Made by a program: the position numbers and the translations under genes. 64,000 nt of DNA from Psococerastis gibbosa (lineage: Eukaryota > Arthropoda > Insecta > Psocodea > Psocidae), in assembly GCA_963971405.1 (NCBI GenBank), contig OZ020485.1:496001-560000 (forward strand), given 5' to 3'. Position 1 is the stretch's first letter. Every line of letters starts with the position of its first letter. The notes beneath the pieces were generated by a model. The model was not told the origin of the DNA. It saw only the letters and a list, made by a program, of their open reading frames with translations, and ran no database searches. This document shows, one piece after another, positions 24,721-35,300 of this stretch.

Positions 24721-27051
24721 TTAGAGATAATTATGAAACGATTCCATGCACTCAGGACAGACTGGCTCACTACACTTTTTGCAAATATACCTGGTCTTGC
24801 TCTTGCAAGTTAGTGCATGGCACCTCGAGGCATTTTTACTTTCCATCTTTTTGGGGTAGTGGTCGTTTCCATCAAACTTGATTTCTACCGAAACCGTGGC
24901 CACACCGGATTTCGTTTTCTTCAGAGGTACTGGGGAATTTGAAGGTCGCCCCCTCTTCAAGTCCGTGGTTCCTCTGGTTATAAGACTATTGGCAACACTC
25001 GCCTTGAAAGCCAGCAGTGATGCGTCCGTCGGAGTAGTTTGCTTCTTGTACAGCAGCCAGCTGTTCACAATAGAAATATTTAGCAAGTGGAAAAATATTC
25101 TTAGGTACCATTTTTTCGACTTGAAGCCGTGTGGGTAGTGGGCGATCATTCTGTCAACTAAATCCACCCCTCCCATAAACTTATTGTACTCAGCAATTGA
25201 ATACGGCCGAGCAACTTCAATGCGTGATTTAGACTTGGGGTCCCAGCGTTTGACTTCATCCTCAGGTTGTGCCCCACAATAGGTGGAAATAGTATGCACT
25301 GGTTTCGAGTCTTTCCACCGAACTATGGTGATGTTATCGTCATTAGTAGTCACAGTATTCCAGCCTCTTTGGAGCAACTTTGCATTAACCAGAGTTTTTT
25401 CTGCCGCTTTGGCCCTATTTATCCGAAGGGTGCCAACAACAAAAATTTCGTTCTCCCTCAAAGTCTGAAGAAGAACCAGAGAAGTGAATAGATTGTCAAT
25501 AAAGAGTTTGTGCCCCTTACCGCCAATACCATGACATAGACGCAAAACCATGTCCCCTATAGGACCAAACACAGTGCGTGGAGCTGTAGTTGACTGATAC
25601 GGTTCGATACAGTGGACATATCCATCGGCATTAGCTCTGGCCCAAAACTTAAAGCCCCATTTTGTCGGCTTGTTTTTTATATACTGTTTCAAACCGCTCC
25701 TACCCTTAAAAGGCACAATCATCTCATCGATAGCTTGGTGCTCCATATTATTGCCCGCTGAATGGAACGATGTATGCAGCATCTCGAAAATAGGGCGCAG
25801 TTTCCAATATTTGTCAGTGGTGCTCGGTTCGCCGTTATCAGCGAAATGTAGGAATCTTTTTATGTCTTCGAACCGATTAACAGACATAAAGTCTGCAATG
25901 CAGCTCAACCGCAAACCTTTGATACTTGACCAATACATTCGGCTCCTAGGATATTTTAGATATGTCATAATAATATTTATTCCTAAGTAAACCTGGAGCT
26001 CTTTGTATGTAAGTTTCAGCTCCTTACCAGTAATCAAAGCGTACTTATTGCTCTCTTCAACTATATGATGCATAATATTGTCTGTAAACAAGGCACTGAA
26101 GAAATCGTACGGAGTTTTGCCACTAATGGAAATTGCCTCACTTCCTGTATATTGAGGTGGCTTATTGGAGAACTCGTTGTCCTTACCAGGATACCATTTC
26201 GTGGACACGTTCGGTTTGCTTTTGCTACGAATAAGTTCTACAGAAATAGGAATATATTTGAGTTCCCCAATTTTTCGTCGTCTTGGCGGTGGTGTTGTTG
26301 TTGATGTTGATGGCGCACTGTCCGGAGAACTAGGGCTAGGTACGGGTACTGCTATTGAATCGCATATCACTGAAGGCGGTACAGTAGTAAGAACACTGGC
26401 AGAAGCAGGCGCAGGAGTAGGAGAAGTTGGCAAATTGGGAAGATGATCGATGTCTAGTAAATCAAAGATAAGGCTGTCCTCAGCTTCTCTAAGTAACTCG
26501 GAAGTCCTAAATATCACTCCGTCAAATGGTTCACGTTCAGTTTCTGGCTTCTCCCAGCCGTCGTCGTCGCCGTCGTCAGAATCATTATTATCCATGTCAG
26601 AACCAGACGGAGGGTCAGCATCTAATGCCATTAGCTCCTCAATTTCTTTCTGACTCAGCGGTCGTTTATAACCTACAAAAGCAAAAAACAAATCGTTAAA
26701 TGGACGAAAACAAAGCCAAAGTAGGTATAGCGGCTGTAAAGTGGGTGCCAAACCTCTAGCGGCCCATTAATAATATTTTGGCTTAATTAACAGTGCGTGC
26801 AAAAGCCAGAAATGAATAAAATAAAATGAATTATAATAAGTAATAATGGCACATTGTTATGTCATGCACGCATGGTGTCCTCAGGTGTGGACACAAGGTC
26901 TACCTTCAAAAACACCAAGAGGATAACAAACAAATGGCTTGCCAACTATTTTGCTGTTATTTAGCACCTATTAGTAGCCTAAAATAAAAATTATGAATCC
27001 AAATTATAAAATATTTAATGTATTAAAAAAATACTTACGTTTGGAAGACAT
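24721..27051 (-). CDS. piggyBac transposase, two exons (27051-27039 and 26672-24721), 654 aa
   Basis: This enzyme would cut the element out at its ends and insert it at TTAA in the nucleus. Splicing a 13-nt first exon (ATG TCT TCC AAA C) to 26672 gives an open frame of 654 residues starting MSSKRYKRPLSQK. The frame directly upstream of 26672 also stays open, but only from a TTG, so the spliced start is preferred. Domain order: an acidic and Ser/Pro/Thr-rich N-terminus (residues ~25-130, with DSDDGDDDGW), a basic PPPRRRK patch at ~133-138, the DDE_Tnp_1_7 core at ~190-545, and a Cys/His tail at 622-650. Likely catalytic aspartates are D320 (IDEMIVPFKGR), D397 (FIDNLFTSL) and D508 (NKFMGGVDLVDRM), with D511 beside the last, matching the piggyBac pattern. 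The tail has C622, C627, C635, C638, C643, C646 and H650, as in the piggyBac zinc-binding domain. Length is typical (about 590-650). Family assignment is firm; activity is inferred. Confidence 0.95.
26673..27038 (-). other. Transposase intron (366 bp, GTAAGT...TTTTGTAG)
   Basis: The donor GTAAGT (27038-27033) and a pyrimidine-rich acceptor ending TTTTTTGCTTTTGTAG (to 26673) bracket an AT-rich stretch with stops in all useful frames further upstream. The intron also contains one of the four palindromic boxes (26876-26893), so DNA important for the ends may lie within transcribed sequence. Confidence 0.87.
26876..26893. repeat. Palindromic box 3 inside the intron
   Basis: TGTCCTCAGGTGTGGACA has eight-base arms matching at seven positions around a 2-bp centre. 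It is the most internal of the four boxes, about 360 bp from the right end. Confidence 0.72.
27039..27051 (-). other. Transposase first coding exon (13 nt)
   Basis: The minus strand reads ATGTCTTCCAAAC followed at once by GTAAGT, a consensus splice donor. The exon ends in phase 1, so its final C joins GT of exon 2 to make an Arg codon, and the frame runs on as Tyr-Lys-Arg-Pro. An A lies at -3 of the ATG, which suits initiation. The exon is very short, so automatic gene finders may miss it. Confidence 0.87.
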
Positions 27052-27241
27052 TTAATTTGCAAAAATACAACAAAATTGACTTCAAGCTTCTGGAACGTGT
27101 ACAAATATCTAAAATATTGAGATGGAGTTGTTTGTTTATTGTAAATTCATATCGTCTGAAACGATTTCGATAATCGATCGTGGCATCAGACTCGTTTTCG
27201 CGCCAATATTCGAAACTTTCTACTGCCCTCACTTGAGGACG
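27052..27241 (-). promoter_or_regulatory. Transposon right subterminal region: transposase leader and promoter side
   Basis: These 190 bp separate the first exon from the right terminal repeat and must hold the leader and at least part of any internal promoter. No clear TATA box at a usual spacing is visible, so a promoter is inferred only from position. A 69-codon ATG frame (27244-27035) overlaps the transposase start in another frame and could act as an upstream reading frame if transcription begins near the terminus. Confidence 0.45.
27224..27241. repeat. Palindromic box 4 beside the right terminal repeat
   Basis: T-GCCCTCA-CT-TGAGGAC-G has seven-base arms matching at six positions. It touches the inner edge of the right terminal inverted repeat, so the transposase-binding region at this end may be compact compared with the left end. 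Confidence 0.75.
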
Positions 27242-27255
27242 CATGCATGAAGAGG
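27242..27255 (-). repeat. Right terminal inverted repeat (14 bp)
   Basis: Read from the end inward on the minus strand it is CCTCTTCATGCATG. It directly abuts a palindromic box (27224-27241), unlike the left end, where the nearest box is about 115 bp further in. Confidence 0.94.
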
Positions 27256-27259
27256 TTAA
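27256..27259. repeat. TTAA target-site duplication, right
   Basis: This is the second TTAA, followed directly by ATGTTGCTAAA of the interrupted satellite monomer. Confidence 0.95.
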
Positions 27260-30200
27260 ATGTTGCTAAAAAAAATTCATTCGACAAGAATAAAAAAAAT
27301 GGCTATTTACTTATTTTATTTTTTTTAAAGGTCTTGATATGATAAGGGTGTCTTAATTTTGCTTATTTTGGCTCACTGTATTGAACTTAACATTGAGCAA
27401 TTGCTCCTGCGTGTTCATCGGTGTAAATGTAGCTAAAAAAAATTCATTCGACAAGAATAAGAAAAATAGCTATTTACTTATTTTATTTTTTTTAAAGGTC
27501 TTAAAAAGATATAGGTGTCTTAATTTTGCTTATTTTGGCTATTTGCTTATTTAGGCTCATTGTATTGTACTTAACATTGACCACTTGCTCCTGCGTGTTC
27601 ATCGGTGTAAATGTAGCTACATAAAATTCATTCGACAAGAATACGAAAAATAGCTCTATACTTATTTTATTTTTTTTAAAGGTCTTGATATGACACGGGT
27701 GTCTTAATTTGGCTTATTTTGGCTCATTGTATAGTAATTAACATTGAGCAATTGCTCCTGCGTGTTCATCGGTGTAAATGTAGCTAAAAAAAATTCATTC
27801 GACAAGAATAAGAAAAATAGCTATTTACTTATTTTATTTTTTTTAAAGGTTTTAAAAAGATATAGGTGTCTTAATTTTGCTTATTTTGGCTCAATGTATT
27901 GTACTTAACATTGAGCAATTGTTCCTGCGTGTTCATCGGTGTAAATGTAGCTAAAAAAAATTCATTCGACAAGAATAAGAAAAATAGCTATTTACTTATT
28001 TTATTTTTTTAAAGGTTTTAAAAGGATATAGGTGTCTTAATTTTGCTTATTTTGGCTCACTGCATTGTACTTGACATTGAACAATTGCTCCTGCGTGTTC
28101 ATCGGTTTAAATGTTGCTAAAAAAAATTCATTCGACAAGAATAAAAAAAATGGCTATTTACTTATTTTATTTTTTTTAAAGGTCTTGATATGATAAGGGT
28201 GTCTTAATTTTGCTTATTTTGGCTCACTGTATTGAACTTAACATTGAGCAATTGCTCCTGCGTGTTCATCGGTGTAAATGTAGCTAAAAAAAATTCATTC
28301 GACAAGAATAAGAAAAATAGCTATTTACTTATTTTATTTTTTTTAAAGGTCTTAAAAAGATATAGGTGTCTTAATTTTGCTTATTTTGGCTCACTGTATT
28401 GAACTTAACATTGAGCAATTGCTCCTGCGTGTTCATCGGTGTAAATGTAGCTAAAAAAAATTCATTCGACAAGAATAAGAAAAATAGCTATTTACTTATT
28501 TTATTTTTTTTAAAGGTTTTAAAAAGATATAGGTGTCTTTATTTTGCTTATTTTGGCTCATTGTATTGTACTTGACATTAAACAATTGCTCCTGCGTGTT
28601 CATCGGTTTAAATGTTGCTAAAAAAAATTCATTCGACAAGAATACAAAAAATAGCTACATACTTATTTTATTTTTTTTAAAGGTCTTGATATGATAAGGG
28701 TGTCTTAATTTTGCTTATTTTGGCTCATTGTATTGTACTTAACATTGAGCAATTGCTCCTGCGTGTTCATCGGTGTAAATGTAGCTAAACAAAATTCATT
28801 CGACAAGAATAAGAAAAATAGCTATTTACTTATTTTATTTTTTTTAAAGGTTTAAAAAAGATATAGGTGTCTTAATTTTGCTTATTTTGGCTCAAAATAT
28901 TGTACTTAACATTGAGCAATTGTTCCTGCGTGTTCATAGGTGTAAATGTAGCTAAAAAAAATTCATTCGACAAGAATACAAAAAATAGCTATATACTTAT
29001 TTTATTTTTTTTAAAGGTCTTGATATGATAAGGGTGTCTTAATTTTGCTTATTTTGGCTCACTGTATTGTACATAACATTGAGCAATTGCTCCTGCGTGT
29101 TCATCGGTGTAAATGTAGCTAAAAAAAATTCATTCGACAAGAATAAGAAAAATAGCTATTTACTTATTTTATTTTTTTTAAAGGTTTAAAAAAGATATAG
29201 GTGTCTTAATTTTGCTTATTTTGGCTCAATGTATTGTACTTAACATTGAGCAATTGTTCCTGCGTGTTCATCGGTGTAAATGTAGCTAAAAAAAATTCAT
29301 TCGACAAGAATAAGAAAAATAGCTATTTACTTATTTTATTTTTTTAAAGGTTTTAAAAGGATATAGGTGTCTTAATTTTGCTTATTTTGACTCACTGTAT
29401 TGTACTTGACATTGAACAATTGCTCCTGCGTGTTCATCGGTTTAAATGTTGCTAAAAAAAATTCATTCGACAAGAATAAAAAAAATGGCTATTTACTTAT
29501 TTTATTTTTTTTAAAGGTCTTGATATGATAAGGGTGTCTTAATTTTGCTTATTTTGGCTCACTGTATTGAACTTAACATTGAGCAATTGCTCCTGCGTGT
29601 TCATCGGTGTAAATGTAGCTAAAAAAAATTCATTCGACAAGAATAAGAAAAATAGCTATTTACTTATTTTATTTTTTTTAAAGGTCTTAAAAAGATATAG
29701 GTGTCTTAATTTTGCTTATTTTGGCTCACTGTATTGAACTTAACATTGAGCAATTGCTCCTGCGTGTTCATCGGTGTAAATGTAGCTAAAAAAAATTCAT
29801 TCGACAAGAATAAGAAAAATAGCTATTTACTTATTTTATTTTTTTTAAAGGTCTTGATATGATAAGGGTGTCTTAATTTTGCTTATTTTGGCTCATTGTA
29901 TTGTACTTAACATTGAGCAATTGCTCCTGCGTGTTCATCGGTGTAAATGTAGCTAAACAAAATTCATTCGACAAGAATAAGAAAAATAGCTATTTACTTA
30001 TTTTATTTTTTTTAAAGGTTTAAAAAAGATATAGGTGTCTTAATTTTGCTTATTTTGGCTCAAAATATTGTACTTAACATTGAGCAATTGTTCCTGCGTG
30101 TTCATAGGTGTAAATGTAGCTAAAAAAAATTCATTCGACAAGAATAAGAAAAATAGCTATTTACTTATTTTATTTTTTTAAAGGTTTTAAAAGGATATAG

Positions 30201-32340
30201 GTGTCTTAATTTTGCTTATTTTGGCTCACTGTATTGTACTTGACATTGAACAATTGCTCCTGCGTGTTCATCGGTTTAAATGTTGCTAAAAAAAATTCAT
30301 TCGACAAGAATAAAAAAAATGGCTATTTACTTATTTTATTTTTATTAAAGGTCTTGATATGATAATGGTGTCTTAATTTTGCTTATTTTGTTTCACTGTA
30401 TTCAACTTAACATTGAGCAATTGCTCCTGCGTGTTCATCGGTGTAAATGTAGCTAAAAAAAATTCATTCGACAAGAATAAGAAAAATAGCTATTTACTTA
30501 TTTAATTTTTTTTAAAGGTTTTAAAAAGATATAGGTGCCTTAATTTTGCTTATTTTGGCTATTTGCTTATTTAGGCTCATTGTATTGTACTTAACATTGA
30601 CCACTTGCTCCTGCGTGTTCATCGGTGTAAATGTAGCTACATAAAATTCATTCGACAAGAATACGAAAAATAGCTCTATACTTATTTTATTTTTTTTAAA
30701 GGTCTTGATATGACACGGGTGTCTTAATTTGGCTTATTTTGGCTCATTGTATAGTAATTAACATTGAGCAATTGCTCCTGCGTGTTCATCGGTGTAAATG
30801 TAGCTAAAAAAAATTCATTCGACAAGAATAAGAAAAATAGCTATTTACTTATTTTATTTTTTTTAAAGGTTTTAAAAAGATATAGGTGTCTTAATTTTGC
30901 TTATTTTGGCTCAATGTATTGTACTTAACATTGAGCAATTGTTCCTGCGTGTTCATCGGTGTAAATGTAGCTAAAAAAAATTCATTCGACAAGAATAAGA
31001 AAAATAGCTATTTACTTATTTTATTTTTTTAAAGGTTTTAAAAGGATATAGGTGTCTTAATTTTGCTTATTTTGGCTCACTGTATTGTACTTGACATTGA
31101 ACAATTGCTCCTGCGTGTTCATCGGTTTAAATGTTGCTAAAAAAAATTCATTCGACAAGAATAAAAAAAATGGCTATTTACTTATTTTATTTTTTTTAAA
31201 GGTCTTGATATGATAAGGGTGTCTTAATTTTGCTTATTTTGGCTCACTGTATTGAACTTAACATTGAGCAATTGCTCCTGCGTGTTCATCGGTGTAAATG
31301 TAGCTAAAAAAAATTCATTCGACAAGAATAAGAAAAATAGCTATTTACTTATTTTATTTTTTTTAAAGGTCTTAAAAAGATATAGGTGTCTTAATTTTGC
31401 TTATTTTGGCTCACTGTATTGAACTTAACATTGAGCAATTGCTCCTGCGTGTTCATCGGTGTAAATGTAGCTAAAAAAAATTCATTCGACAAGAATAAGA
31501 AAAATAGCTATTTACTTATTTTATTTTTTTTAAAGGTTTTAAAAAGATATAGGTGTCTTTATTTTGCTTATTTTGGCTCATTGTATTGTACTTGACATTA
31601 AACAATTGCTCCTGCGTGTTCATCGGTTTAAATGTTGCTAAAAAAAATTCATTCGACAAGAATACAAAAAATAGCTACATACTTATTTTTTTTTTTTTAA
31701 AGGTCTTGATATGATAAGGGTGTCTTAATTTTGCTTATTTTGGCTCATTGTATTGTACTTAACATTGAGCAATTGCTCCTGCGTGTTCATCGGTGTAAAT
31801 GTAGCTAAACAAAATTCATTCGACAAGAATAAGAAAAATAGCTATTTACTTATTTTATTTTTTTTAAAGGTTTAAAAAAGATATAGGTGTCTTAATTTTG
31901 CTTATTTTGGCTCAAAATATTGTACTTAACATTGAGCAATTGTTCCTGCGTGTTCATAGGTGTAAATGTAGCTAAAAAAAATTCATTCGACAAGAATAAG
32001 AAAAATAGCTATTTACTTATTTTATTTTTTTAAAGGTTTTAAAAGGATATAGGTGTCTTAATTTTGCTTATTTTGGCTCACTGTATTGTACTTGACATTG
32101 AACAATTGCTCCTGCGTGTTCATCGGTTTAAATGTTGCTAAAAAAAATTCATTCGACAAGAATAAAAAAAATGGCTATTTACTTATTTTATTTTTTTTAA
32201 AGGTCTTGATATGATAAGGGTGTCTTAATTTTGCTTATTTTGGCTCACTGTATTCAACTTAACATTGAGCAATTGCTCCTGCGTGTTCATCGGTGTAAAT
32301 GTAGCTAAAAAAAATTCATTCGACAAGAATAAGAAAAATA
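27260..32340 (+). repeat. Higher-order repeat, 3020-bp period, right of transposon
   Basis: ATAGTAATTAAC markers at 27731 and 30751 are again 3020 bp apart, so this is the same 18-monomer unit as on the left. After removing the transposon and one TTAA, the marker before the element (24053) and the one after it (27731) are only about 851 bp apart. About 13 monomers are therefore missing at the join near 27540. Confidence 0.82.
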
Positions 32341-35300
32341 GCTATTTACTTATTTAATTTTTTTTAAAGGTTTTAAAAAGATATAGGTGCCTTAATTTTG
32401 CTTATTTTGGCTATTTGCTTATTTAGGCTCATTGTATTGTACTTAACATTGACCACTTGCTCCTGCGTGTTCATCGGTGTAAATGTAGCTACATAAAATT
32501 CATTCGACAAGAATACGAAAAATAGCTCTATACTTATTTTATTTTTTTTAAAGGTCTTGATATGACACGGGTGTCTTAATTTGGCTTATTTTGGCTCATT
32601 GTATAGTAATTAACATTGAGCAATTGCTCCTGCGTGTTCATCGGTGTAAATGTAGCTAAAAAAAATTCATTCGACAAGAATAAGAAAAATAGCTATTTAC
32701 TTATTTTATTTTTTTTAAAGGTTTTAAAAAGATATAGGTGTCTTTATTTTGCTTATTTTGGCTCAACGTATTGTACTTAACATTGAGCAATTGTTCCTGC
32801 GTGTTCATCGGTGTAAATGTAGCTAAAAAAAATTCATTCGACAAGAATAAGAAAAATAGCTATTTACTTATTTTATTTTTCAAAAGGTCTTGATATGATA
32901 AGGGTGTGTTAATTTTGCTTACTTTGGCTCACGGTATTCAACTTAACATTGAGCAATTGCTCCTGCGTGTTCATCGGTGTAAATGTAGCTAAAAAAAATT
33001 CATTCGACCAGAATAAGAAAAATAGCTATTTACTTATTTTATTTTTTTTAAAGGTTTTAAAAAGATATAGGTGTCTTTATTTTGCTTATTTTGGCTCAAT
33101 GTATTGTACTTAACATTGAGCAATTGTTCCTGCGTGTTCATCGGTGTAAATGTAGCTAAAAAAAATTCATTCGACAAGAATAAGAAAAATAGCTATTTAC
33201 TTATTTTATTTTTTTTAAAGGTCTTAAAAAGATATAGGTGTCTTAATTTTGCTTATTTAGGCTCATTGTATTGTACTTAACATTGGCCACTTGCTCCTGC
33301 GTGTCCATCGGTGTAAATGTAGCTACAAAAAATTCATTCGACAAGAATACGAAAAATAGCTCTATACTTATTTTATTTTTTTTAAAGGTCTTGATATGAC
33401 ACGGGTGTCTTAATTTGGCTTATTTAGGCTCACTGTATTGTAATTAACATTGAGCAATTGCTCCTGCGTGTTCATCGGTGTAAATGTTGCTAAAAAAAAT
33501 TCATTCGACAAGAATAAAAAAAATGGCTATTTACTTATTTTATTTTTTTTAAAGGTCTTGATATGATAAGGGTGTCTTCATTTTGCTTATTTTGGCTCAT
33601 TGTATTGTACTTAACATTGAGCAATTGCTCCTGCGAGTTCATCGGTGTAAATGTAGCTAAAAAAAATTCATTCGACAAGAATAAGAAAAATAGCTATTTA
33701 CTTATTTAATTTTTTTTAAAGGTTTTAAAAAGATATAGGTGCCTTAATTTTGCCTATTTTGGCTATTTGCTTATTTAGGCTCATTGTATTGTACTTAACA
33801 TTGACCACTTGCTCCTGCGTGTTCATCGGTGTAAATGTAGCTACATAAAATTCATTCGACAAGAATACGAAAAATAGCTCTATACTTATTTTATTTTTTT
33901 TAAAGGTCTTGATATGACACGGGTGTCTTAATTTGGCTTATTTTGGCTCATTGTATAGTAATTAACATTGAGCAATTGCTCCTGCGTGTTCATCGGTGTA
34001 AATGTAGCTAAAAAAAATTCATTCGACAAGAATAAGAAAAATAGCTATTTACTTATTTTATTTTTTTTAAAGGTTTTAAAAAGATATAGGTGTCTTTATT
34101 TTGCTTATTTTGGCTCAATGTATTGTACTTAACATTGAGCAATTGTTCCTGCGTGTTCATCGGTGTAAATGTAGCTAAAAAAAATTCATTCGACAAGAAT
34201 AAGAAAAATAGCTATTTACTTATTTTATTTTTCAAAAGGTCTTGATATGATAAGGGTGTGTTAATTTTGCTTACTTTGGCTCACGGTATTCAACTTAAAA
34301 TTGAGCAATTGCTCCTGCGTGTTCATCGGTGTAAATGTAGCTAAAAAGAATTCATTCGACAAGAATAAGAAAAATAGCTATTTACTTATTTTATTTTTTT
34401 TAAAGGTTTTAAAAAGATATAGGTGTCTTTATTTTGCTTATTTTGGCTCAATGTATTGTACTTAACATTGAGCAATTGTTCCTGCGTGTTCGTCGGTGTA
34501 AATGTAGCTAAAAAAAATTCATTCGACAAGAATAAGAAAAATAGCTATTTACTTATTTTATTTTTTTTAAAGGTCTTAAAAAGATATAGGTGTCTTAATT
34601 TTGCTTATTTAGGCTCATTGTATTGTACTTAACATTGGCCACTTGCTCCTGCGTGTCCATCGGTGTAAATGTAGCTACAAAAAATTCATTCGACAAGAAT
34701 ACGAAAAATAGCTCTATACTTATTTTATTTTTTTTAAAGGTCTTGATATGACACGGGTGTCTTAATTTGGCTTATTTTTGCTCATTGTATTGTAATTAAC
34801 ATTGAGCAATTGCTCCTGCGTGTTCATCGGTGTAAATGTAGTTAAAAAAAATTCATTCGACAAGAATAAGAAAAATAGCTATTTACTTATTTTATTTTTT
34901 TAAAGGTTTTAAAAGGATATAGGTGTCTTAATTTTGCTTATTTTGGCTCACTGTATTGTACTTGACATTGAACAATTGCTCCTGCGTGTTCATCAGTTTA
35001 AATGTTGCTAAAAAAAATTCATTCGACAAGGATAAAAAAAATGGCTATTTACTTATTTTTTTTTTTTTAAAGGTCTTGATATGATAAGGGTGTCTTAATT
35101 TGGCTTATTTCGGCTCACTGTATTGAACTTAACATTGACCAATTGCTCCTGCGTGTTCATCGGTGTAAATGTAGCTAAAAAAAATTCATTCGACAAGAAT
35201 AAGAAAAATAGCTATTTACTTATTTTATTTTTTTTAAAGGTTTTAAAAAGATATAGGTGTCGTTATTTTGCTTATTTTGGCTCAATGTATTGTACTTAAC

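Larger units (their letters stand above)
24433..27255 (-). mobile_element. piggyBac-superfamily DNA transposon, whole-looking, 2823 bp
   Basis: The element starts CCTCTTCGTGCATG and ends with the inverted match CATGCATGAAGAGG, and is flanked on both sides by TTAA. TTAA target duplication is the hallmark of piggyBac. It holds one transposase gene on the minus strand, 274 bp of non-coding DNA beyond the inverted repeat on the left, and 190 bp on the right before the first exon. The satellite monomer it entered is continuous on either side (ATCGG-TTAA-ATGTTG) with no loss. The transposase frame is uninterrupted and its catalytic residues are present, so the copy looks autonomous or recently so. 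It is the only non-satellite DNA in the window. Base composition is visibly less AT-rich in the coding part than in the satellite. Confidence 0.96.

Noticed and set aside
24582-26653. Several plus-strand open frames of 60-106 codons inside the transposon
   Set aside because: They are antisense shadows of the transposase coding sequence, with no domain and no independent signals.
26673-26751. Extension of the transposase from a start at 26751
   Set aside because: The codon there is TTG, and the stretch lies upstream of a strong splice acceptor. The spliced ATG exon gives a better supported start.
24433-27255. Domesticated piggyBac-derived host gene
   Set aside because: Terminal repeats, TTAA duplications and a gene wholly inside them point to a mobile element rather than an exapted gene.
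24433-27255. LTR element, LINE or other retroelement
   Set aside because: There is no reverse transcriptase, long terminal repeat or poly(A) tail. The coding sequence and ends fit a cut-and-paste DNA transposon.
24429-27259. A new multi-gene system beside the transposon
   Set aside because: The only protein-coding gene in the window is the transposase; both flanks are satellite with no room for partners.
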